From L227-5C sp038209275 (GTDB taxonomy: Bacteria; Chloroflexota; Chloroflexia; Chloroheliales; Chloroheliaceae), in assembly GCA_038209275.1 (NCBI GenBank), contig JBBQXW010000332.1, forward strand, positions 1 to 8,085: a DNA stretch of 8,085 nucleotides, written 5' to 3'. The notes beneath the pieces were generated by a model that saw only the letters and a list, made by a program, of their open reading frames with translations, was not told the DNA's origin and made no database searches. This document shows, piece by piece, positions 3,281 through 8,085 of the stretch (position 1 is its first letter; each line of letters begins with the position of its first letter). Both the position numbers and the translations under genes were made by a program.

Positions 3281-6154
3281 TTAATCCAATTCCGCTTCGG
3301 CCTCCTGGTTAGGTTGGCGTAGCGGTCGCAGCTTTTGACGGTAAGTAGCCTCTTCTAAATTGAAATGGTACTTACCATACACATTGAGATGTTCAGTCCG
3401 CGTCGGCCAGATATGGGCTAAATCTTCCTCCAACACAGTTTGCCCTTCCTTGCGCAATTGCTCCACTACCGCCGTCATGTAGACCGTGTTCCACACTACC
3501 ACACAATTAACCGCCAGATTGAGACAGCTCACCTGGTTGTTTTGCTCCTCGAGTTGCCGTTTGCGTAATTGACCGTGCTGGCCGAAGAAGATCACTTCTC
3601 TTAGGCCATTGAGGTTCTCACCCTTGTTGAGCTGGTTCTCATCCTGGTGCCGGGCCTGTTCGCTTTGTAAAGAACGCAAGATAAAGATGGTCTTGCACAG
3701 TTTGCCATACTCTACCAGCGCCTGGGCTAAGGCGTTCTGGCGCGGGAAGGATTGCAGCTTGCTAATCATCAAAGAAGCGGGCACCCACCCCAATTTGAGT
3801 GAGCCAACCAACCGGATTAGCTCATCCCAGTGTTTGACGATTAAATCCTGCCGGATACTTCCCTTAAATAGTGGGGCTAACTCCACATACTCCGCCGTCC
3901 CGGCCAGAAGACTTAGCTGTTGGTCGCCAATATCCCGGATGCGCGGTGAGAATTGAATACCCAGCAAGTCGAAAAGTCCAAATACCAGGTGAGTGAAGCC
4001 CGCCGTGTCAGAAGTATGGTCGGCAATCAACAGTTCGGTTTCGTTATCTAAAATGGCATCCAAAATAATGGTAGCATCCCGCATGGTAGTAGGTACTATC
4101 CGGCTGTCGTATTGCACCAGAATGTCACTGCTCCAGTTATACATGGTTAAGCCTTTGCCAAAAGCAAAATAGCGGGGTAGCGCAGCAGCATTGCGAGTTT
4201 GGACCTTAACCGGGAAACGTTGTCCATCCGAAGAAGAGCGCGTCCCATCTCCCCAATTTTGGGCCAACGGTTGGTGGTACTGGTAGTTTACGATGGTGGT
4301 CACGGCCTCTTTGATGGTTTCAGGCCGCAAATACCAACTGGCGCACCACGAAATTTTGCGGGCGGAAAGGTCGGTCATGCGCCCAATTGAGGCCAAGGTT
4401 AAATTACAAGCCTGAGCTAGCACCGCTGCGTATAGATGGATTAATAAATCCGGCATAGCTTGTTCCAGTCCACCGGCATGTTTGAAACAACTGCTGTAAC
4501 TGGTCCACATGTCTACCTCGACCAAAAGATCGACCAATTCTACCTTTGGCAACCGTTTTCGGATTAACTCTTTGAGCACAATTACGCTGGGTTTGTTTTC
4601 GGCGGCCTCCAGGGGTGGTACAATTAACTCGCCGTCTTCCATGCGGAGTTGGCCCGGCCCTTTCTCACCGTTACCTAGTTGCTGGTGCAAACTAAGCAGC
4701 AGTTTATCGAGTTCAACTCCCTTTGCTTTAAGCCGTTCGGCGCCAGTTAAAGGAAGATTGAGCATGGCATGCACTTCACCAGCCAACTCCGACCACTTCG
4801 CCTCTGGTATAAGATAACTTTCCAGTTTGGCGTAGCGCCGGCTGCCTTCTACCCAGATATTGCCAGCTCGCAGCGCCTGGCGAAGTTCCCACAACACCGC
4901 CAATTCGTAATATTTGCGGTTGATCCGGCCATTTGGCTCATAGATATAGCTATCCCATTTGGGACTTACAAAGCTCAAAGGGGCACTGCCCGGCACCCGT
5001 CTTTTGTTTTCCTGATTGACCTGCTTAAGCACTTGGATGGCTTCGAGTAAGCTCGTGCTGGCCGAATTAGCGTGAAAAACAAAGCCTGCCAAGAATTTCG
5101 GGGCAAAGTGCCGAATAGTGATGTAACGTTCGGCCAGAAAGTCAAAACATTCGTCATCTAAAGGCCGCACCAGTTTGTCGCATTCGTCCACTGCCGCTCT
5201 CAACTGCTCCAGGGGCAACTGTTGGTAGATAGCCTGGCGCACTTCCATATCAATTACGCTCGGGTCCAAAACTACCCGGCCCATTTGTCGAAAGTAATAA
5301 GCCGTCTCATTAAGCGCGCGTGCTACCGTAAGCTTGAACTCATCCAACTCGCGTTTAGAGCGGCTATAGGGGCCAGCCAGGTAAGTATCGAACATCTCAA
5401 TTGTTTCATCGGTCAGCTCATAGAGCGCCTGGGACAGAAAAGCCACCAGAATGGGGTAACGCCTTTCGACCACCGCCGTGGAGAGAGCCTGAGGCGAAGT
5501 CCGTTTACCCAGGGTAGCCAGGAATTTGCGCCGGTTGGGATTAAGTTTGGAGAGATCCCACTCGGCCACCCCTTGCTCCCGCAAATAAGTTAATTTGGTA
5601 AGCGAACTCAAAATTGCCTCGGGCGAGTTAGCCACCGCCGCTTGTCTCAACCATTCCAGGCGGGTGGTTTTTAGCTCGCTATCTTTGACCAGTAATTTAT
5701 CCAAGAAACTCTGGCGCTCCGTGGTCAACAATGTCGCCAATTGTTCAAAAGTATGTTTTTGGGCTTTTTCCCGGGCCGAAGCTACCAGCCGTTCCACCAC
5801 ACTCATGCCGGGCCGCACTATCTTTTCGGCTTTGAGCTTTTCCAGGAGCATTCGGAAGATTACGGTGGGAGCATCGTGTTCAAGCGCCCGCGCCAGCAGC
5901 CACTCATGCAGGTGGGTAGTGACGGCCTCATGCTCGTTGAGGGGCTGGTAACTCAGATGGGCATAAATTTTGAGCAGATGGTCCCGCCGAGTGTGTAGCC
6001 GGGTGCCATAATCTTTTAAGCTAATGGGTGCTAACTTTAGCTGGCGAGCCAGATATTCGGGGATGAGTAGTATTGGACGCTGTTGCCGAATTCCGTTTTG
6101 CCGGTCAGCTGGCGAGGGCCAGTCTAGCGAAACGCGAAGTGCGCGTCGGCGCAT
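3281..6154 (-). CDS. tnpA: Tn3-family transposase TnpA (tnpA-1), 5'-truncated with a chimeric N-terminus
   Basis: The open frame is 957 aa, but only residues 33-957 (6058 down to 3281) are TnpA. Residues 1-32 come from the neighbouring inverted repeat and IS1182 DNA. Family members are about 970-1010 aa, so roughly the first 80 residues of the DNA-binding region are missing. The frame resumes at EYLARQLKLAP...RRDHLLKIYAHL. The catalytic domain looks whole: WGDGTRSSSDGQRF with D636, ADHTSDTAGF with D716 and LNKGEN with E846. The 130-residue gap from D716 to E846 equals that of Tn3 (D765 to E895). A normal C-terminus follows (CLNLAVNCVVVWNT, then EHLNVYGKYHF and LRPLRQP). TnpA binds the 38-bp ends and carries out replicative cointegrate transposition. 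Loss of the N-terminus and the lack of a Shine-Dalgarno before ATG 6154 make this copy very likely inactive. Confidence 0.9.
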   Translation of the reverse strand: MRRRALRVSLDWPSPADRQNGIRQQRPILLIPEYLARQLKLAPISLKDYGTRLHTRRDHLLKIYAHLSYQPLNEHEAVTTHLHEWLLARALEHDAPTVIFRMLLEKLKAEKIVRPGMSVVERLVASAREKAQKHTFEQLATLLTTERQSFLDKLLVKDSELKTTRLEWLRQAAVANSPEAILSSLTKLTYLREQGVAEWDLSKLNPNRRKFLATLGKRTSPQALSTAVVERRYPILVAFLSQALYELTDETIEMFDTYLAGPYSRSKRELDEFKLTVARALNETAYYFRQMGRVVLDPSVIDMEVRQAIYQQLPLEQLRAAVDECDKLVRPLDDECFDFLAERYITIRHFAPKFLAGFVFHANSASTSLLEAIQVLKQVNQENKRRVPGSAPLSFVSPKWDSYIYEPNGRINRKYYELAVLWELRQALRAGNIWVEGSRRYAKLESYLIPEAKWSELAGEVHAMLNLPLTGAERLKAKGVELDKLLLSLHQQLGNGEKGPGQLRMEDGELIVPPLEAAENKPSVIVLKELIRKRLPKVELVDLLVEVDMWTSYSSCFKHAGGLEQAMPDLLIHLYAAVLAQACNLTLASIGRMTDLSARKISWCASWYLRPETIKEAVTTIVNYQYHQPLAQNWGDGTRSSSDGQRFPVKVQTRNAAALPRYFAFGKGLTMYNWSSDILVQYDSRIVPTTMRDATIILDAILDNETELLIADHTSDTAGFTHLVFGLFDLLGIQFSPRIRDIGDQQLSLLAGTAEYVELAPLFKGSIRQDLIVKHWDELIRLVGSLKLGWVPASLMISKLQSFPRQNALAQALVEYGKLCKTIFILRSLQSEQARHQDENQLNKGENLNGLREVIFFGQHGQLRKRQLEEQNNQVSCLNLAVNCVVVWNTVYMTAVVEQLRKEGQTVLEEDLAHIWPTRTEHLNVYGKYHFNLEEATYRQKLRPLRQPNQEAEAELD
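6059..6075 (+). repeat. Outer half of the Tn3 terminal inverted repeat (split by IS)
   Basis: GGGGATGAGTAGTATTG, with GGGG at the tip and the last 7 bases (AGTATTG) being the IS target duplication. The other half is at 7859-7885. Confidence 0.75.
6069..6075. repeat. Left 7-bp target duplication of the IS1182-like element
   Basis: AGTATTG lies directly outside the left inverted repeat and is repeated identically at 7859-7865. Confidence 0.85.
6076..6093 (+). repeat. IS1182-like inverted repeat, transposase 3' side
   Basis: GACGCTGTTGCCGAATTC, an 18 of 18 match in inverted orientation with 7841-7858. Similarity ends after the GAATTC. Confidence 0.9.
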
Positions 6155-7754
6155 GTGGACGACTTTCTAGCCACGCTGACAATCGCACGATATTCATACC
6201 AGCGGCGGTGGCTATATGCTGCAAATGCGTCTTGGCTAATCCCAGATAACGACAGTGCCGTAAATCGAAGGCGAGCACCCCTTGCGATAAACTGCCTTCC
6301 ACCCCAGCTCTTGCATCGTATTGCGCTTTCCACTCTGGCGTTTTCTGAAGTTCTCGCATCGCTTGTAAGGCTTCGTGATCGGCTCTGGGTCGCATGCCGA
6401 TCTGACGCGCTTCGCTTTCACTGCGGGTGCATTTGGCACGTACCTCACATAAACGGCAATCGGTACGGGAGAAGCGGGCCTGGATTACCGCGTTATCCCA
6501 GGCATCGTGGCCTTCGCGCCAACTGATGCTGGTTTTTCCGTTCGGGCAAGTAACTTTTTGAGCTTCCCAATCCACCTTAAAATGAGTGCTGTCAAAACCC
6601 TGGTCGGCAGTGGCTTGCCAACTTGAATTCGGGCGCACTGGCCCAGTTAATTGTATACCATAATCCTTATGACTCTTAAGGATCAATTCAGCATCCACAT
6701 AACCTGCGTCTACCAGATGTTCTTTTGGTAATAACTCTTTTTCTTTAAGGGCCTGGTGGATCGGTGCGGTGCGGGCTACATCACTCACTGCCGCCAACGT
6801 GGTTTCTACCTGGGTGATAAGGTGTATCTCCGCTTCATCACAACTTTCAGTTAAATGCACCTTGTAACCAGTCCAGGTGACTGCCCGCTTATTGCCATAG
6901 TGAGCCTCGGGATCGTAAGGTGAGTCCATGCGCTGCCCGGCGGGAGGCAAGTCCCCAGCTTTCCTCAGGCGCACCTGACCTTCTTCTATCCAGTACTGAT
7001 AGAGCCAATTGCGCCGTAAAATCTCGACACTGGAGATTTCACGCAACCAAGCGGGAGCATCGGCGGCATAAATGGCCCCAAGTAAATGAAAACCGTCCTG
7101 CCCGATCAACTCGGCTAAGGCATGTCGTTCACTTTCCGCTTTAGGTAAGCGATAACTTTCAAACCGCGTGGCGTATCGCTCATACCATTCACTACTAACC
7201 TGTTGGCGCAGCCAGTCGGGTGCTACGGTTGCCAGGTCGTTGAGCACCGCACGTAGTGTTTCACCCACGCTTTCCAACCGATTTAGCGACCGAACCGCTG
7301 CCATAACGTGAGTCGAGTCGGTGCGTTGTCGCCCGCCAGCTTTGAGTAAGCCTTTTTCTTTGAAGCGTTCTAACAGCACATTCAATATTTGCTCTTCGGC
7401 CTGGCCTGCTAACAGCCGAGCGCGGAATTTAGACAACACCGAGAAATCGAAGCCACTATCAGTTAATTCCAGCCCGAGGGCATATTTCCAATCGATATGA
7501 CCGCGCACCGCATTAGCCGCCTGGCGGTCAGTTAAACCTTCAGCGAATTGCATCACCGTAACGAGGGCCAATCGCCAGGGAGCTTCGGCAGGCTGACCTC
7601 GGGTGGGAAATAACTGTGCAAAAGTTTGGTTTTCATAGATAGTGCCGAGTTCATCGCGCATTTGCATAAAAGGGGTAGGTTTAGGGAAAGCCGCCCTCGC
7701 TACCAGGGCGGTTTGTTCAGGAATAGGGCCAATTGATTGAGGTTGGAGTGACAT
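6105..7754 (-). CDS. IS1182-family DDE transposase
   Basis: A 549-aa transposase counted from ATG 7754. The frame opens 4 codons earlier at 7766, but GGAGG at 7760-7764 lies inside that extension and 5 nt before ATG 7754, so the inner ATG is the likely start. An N-terminal DUF772-like region (residues about 58-112, PWRLALVTVMQFAEGLTDRQ through FSVLSKFRARL) precedes the DDE core. The core has D146 in QRTDSTHV, D349 in HLVDAGYVD and E486 in RAGVEGSLSQG, followed by the typical LRHCRYLGLAKTHLQHIAT. Four cysteines (C403, C433, C436 and C442, in TCPNG and CRLCEVRAKC) form the metal-binding-like cluster usual in this family. It is full length with all catalytic residues, so probably functional, and it would mobilise the 1783-bp element. 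Confidence 0.93.
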   Translation of the reverse strand: MSLQPQSIGPIPEQTALVARAAFPKPTPFMQMRDELGTIYENQTFAQLFPTRGQPAEAPWRLALVTVMQFAEGLTDRQAANAVRGHIDWKYALGLELTDSGFDFSVLSKFRARLLAGQAEEQILNVLLERFKEKGLLKAGGRQRTDSTHVMAAVRSLNRLESVGETLRAVLNDLATVAPDWLRQQVSSEWYERYATRFESYRLPKAESERHALAELIGQDGFHLLGAIYAADAPAWLREISSVEILRRNWLYQYWIEEGQVRLRKAGDLPPAGQRMDSPYDPEAHYGNKRAVTWTGYKVHLTESCDEAEIHLITQVETTLAAVSDVARTAPIHQALKEKELLPKEHLVDAGYVDAELILKSHKDYGIQLTGPVRPNSSWQATADQGFDSTHFKVDWEAQKVTCPNGKTSISWREGHDAWDNAVIQARFSRTDCRLCEVRAKCTRSESEARQIGMRPRADHEALQAMRELQKTPEWKAQYDARAGVEGSLSQGVLAFDLRHCRYLGLAKTHLQHIATAAGMNIVRLSAWLESRPHAPTRTSRFARLALAS

Positions 7755-7759
7755 AAGGA

Positions 7760-7764
7760 CCTCC
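7760..7764 (-). promoter_or_regulatory. Shine-Dalgarno GGAGG choosing the transposase start at 7754
   Basis: The minus strand reads ATGGAGGTCCTTATG. The GGAGG overlaps the first ATG region and stands 5 nt before the second ATG, so initiation at the second is favoured. Confidence 0.65.
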
Positions 7765-7840
7765 ATTTTATTTACTACAAGCAGTGGTCAATCGCTACTT
7801 TCATTTTAACACTCTTATCAAGCCATTCCACCCCATTTTA

Positions 7841-7858
7841 GAATTCGGCAACAGCGTC
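7841..7858 (-). repeat. IS1182-like inverted repeat, transposase 5' side
   Basis: The plus strand is GAATTCGGCAACAGCGTC, the exact reverse complement of 6076-6093. Confidence 0.9.
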
Positions 7859-7865
7859 AGTATTG
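7859..7865. repeat. Right 7-bp target duplication of the IS1182-like element
   Basis: AGTATTG, identical to 6069-6075. Confidence 0.85.
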
Positions 7866-7885
7866 GAACGGATTTATACGCTAAG
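7859..7885 (+). repeat. Inner half of the Tn3 terminal inverted repeat
   Basis: It includes the IS target duplication and ends with TATACGCTAAG. The ACGCTAAG inner end is the most conserved block of Tn3-family repeats. Joined to 6059-6068 it gives a 37-bp repeat. Confidence 0.75.
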
Positions 7886-7901
7886 GTACGTTTGTTCTAA
7901 T

Positions 7902-8085
7902 TTAGTCTTCCAAGCTCTTAGGGTCTCTTAATGGGCGTAACTGTCCGCCCTTTACCGCCTCACTCAGTTCAAAATAATACCGCCCTAACATATGACAGTG
8001 CTTAAAACCTAAGGGGGCCAGCCTGGCAACATCTTCGGACTTGACTTCGATGCGACCATCTAACTCTAACTGTTTGAGAGCAGCT
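7902..8085 (-). CDS. tnpA: Tn3-family transposase TnpA (tnpA-2), C-terminal 60 aa (partial)
   Basis: The gene enters the window from the right and ends with TAA at 7902-7904. The visible peptide has ALKQLELDGRIEVKSEDVAR, LAPLGFKHCHMLGRYYFEL and a final GGQLRPLRDPKSLED. The pattern LxPLG...H.xMLGRY.F.L...V..G.LRPLRDP is the standard C-terminus of Tn3-family transposases. It clearly differs from the tnpA-1 end (WPTRTEHLNVYGKYHF, LRPLRQP), so the two are different transposons, not a duplication. The catalytic residues are outside the window. The stop lies 16 bp from the inner end of the terminal repeat, as expected. Confidence 0.85.
   Translation of the reverse strand, partial: AALKQLELDGRIEVKSEDVARLAPLGFKHCHMLGRYYFELSEAVKGGQLRPLRDPKSLED

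Larger units (their letters stand above)
6076..7858 (-). mobile_element. Complete IS1182-family insertion sequence, 1783 bp
   Basis: Perfect 18-bp inverted repeats, GACGCTGTTGCCGAATTC at 6076-6093 and its complement at 7841-7858, enclose a single transposase gene. Identical AGTATTG duplications flank both ends. The transposase stop is 12 bp inside the left repeat, and its start is 86 bp inside the right repeat. Perfect repeats, an open transposase frame and an exact duplication indicate a recent insertion. It lies inside the terminal repeat of Tn3 element 2. Confidence 0.92.
6059..8085 (-). mobile_element. Second Tn3-family element (end portion), inserted into tnpA-1
   Basis: Removing the IS1182-like element and one copy of its duplication rejoins 6059-6075 with 7866-7885. 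The rejoined 37-bp sequence starts GGGGATGAGT and ends TACGCTAAG, the signature of Tn3-family 38-bp ends. The inner TAAG is 16 bp from the stop of a Tn3-type TnpA (7902), the usual arrangement. The outer GGGG abuts codon 33 of the tnpA-1 frame, so the element sits inside tnpA-1. Its remainder, the other end, the 5-bp target duplication (predicted TATTC, 6054-6058) and the missing 5' part of tnpA-1 should lie beyond 8085. Confidence 0.8.

Noticed and set aside
3281..3560. Glutamates in the QLEEQNNQ motif (residues 869-870) as the third catalytic residue of tnpA-1
   Set aside because: The 130-residue spacing from the second Asp, as in Tn3 (D765 to E895), places the catalytic Glu at E846 in LNKGE instead.
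3609..5998. Several plus-strand ORFs of 60-123 aa across the Tn3 transposase gene
   Set aside because: All are antisense shadows of the 957-aa transposase frame, with compositions typical of reverse-strand reading.
6155..7144. ORFs on both strands inside the IS1182 transposase
   Set aside because: They are out-of-frame shadows of a full-length transposase that has all its family motifs.
7766..7858. Promoter for the IS1182 transposase within its end region
   Set aside because: TTGATA- and TTGACC-like hexamers exist on the minus strand but neither has a fitting -10 at normal spacing.
1..8085. CRISPR arrays, tRNA or rRNA genes, phage genes
   Set aside because: No regularly spaced repeats, cloverleaf-like sequences, rRNA-like blocks or phage structural genes were seen.

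Overview
The window looks like an accessory stretch of a bacterial chromosome or plasmid, with moderate GC (about half, by eye). It holds a small ECF-sigma gene neighbourhood with mobile elements on both sides. The closest protein resemblances I recognise (an ECF sigma factor with an NTF2/SnoaL-like tail, an SRPBCC protein and two small conserved hypotheticals) fit high-IS-load soil lineages such as Chloroflexota (Ktedonobacteria-like) or Actinobacteria. Nothing here settles the taxonomy; this is a weak inference from memory.

Left part (1-494). The window opens in the last codons of an IS256 (Mutator)-family transposase, followed by the end of that IS. Just beyond the IS end lies a short minus-strand reading frame, apparently cut by the IS, with a TATAAT box close to its ATG. 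The rest up to the sigma gene has only one doubtful 49-aa plus-strand ORF.

Central gene group (495-3096, all plus strand). It contains an ECF sigma factor with a C-terminal NTF2-like domain, an SRPBCC (START/Bet v1-like) protein, a 102-aa ferredoxin-fold-like conserved hypothetical and a 135-aa conserved hypothetical. Each gene has its own Shine-Dalgarno sequence, and 90-230 bp gaps separate them, so they read as a neighbourhood or possible regulon rather than a tight operon. A 141-bp MITE-like element (17-bp terminal inverted repeats, TAAA duplication) sits between the second and third genes. No anti-sigma gene is visible; the sigma factor's own tail domain may control it.

Right part (about 3100-8085, all minus strand). 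This is a three-level nested transposon. A Tn3-family transposase gene (tnpA-1, 3281-6058) has lost its 5' end exactly where the GGGG tip of a second Tn3-family element begins. The second element's transposase (tnpA-2) ends at 7902, and the rest lies beyond the window. Its terminal inverted repeat (GGGG...ACGCTAAG) is itself split by a complete IS1182-family element (6076-7858) with perfect 18-bp inverted repeats and a 7-bp target duplication. The implied order of events is Tn3 number 1, then Tn3 number 2 into its tnpA, then the IS1182-like element into the tip of Tn3 number 2. The apparent 957-aa ORF therefore has an artificial N-terminus made of IS and inverted-repeat DNA.
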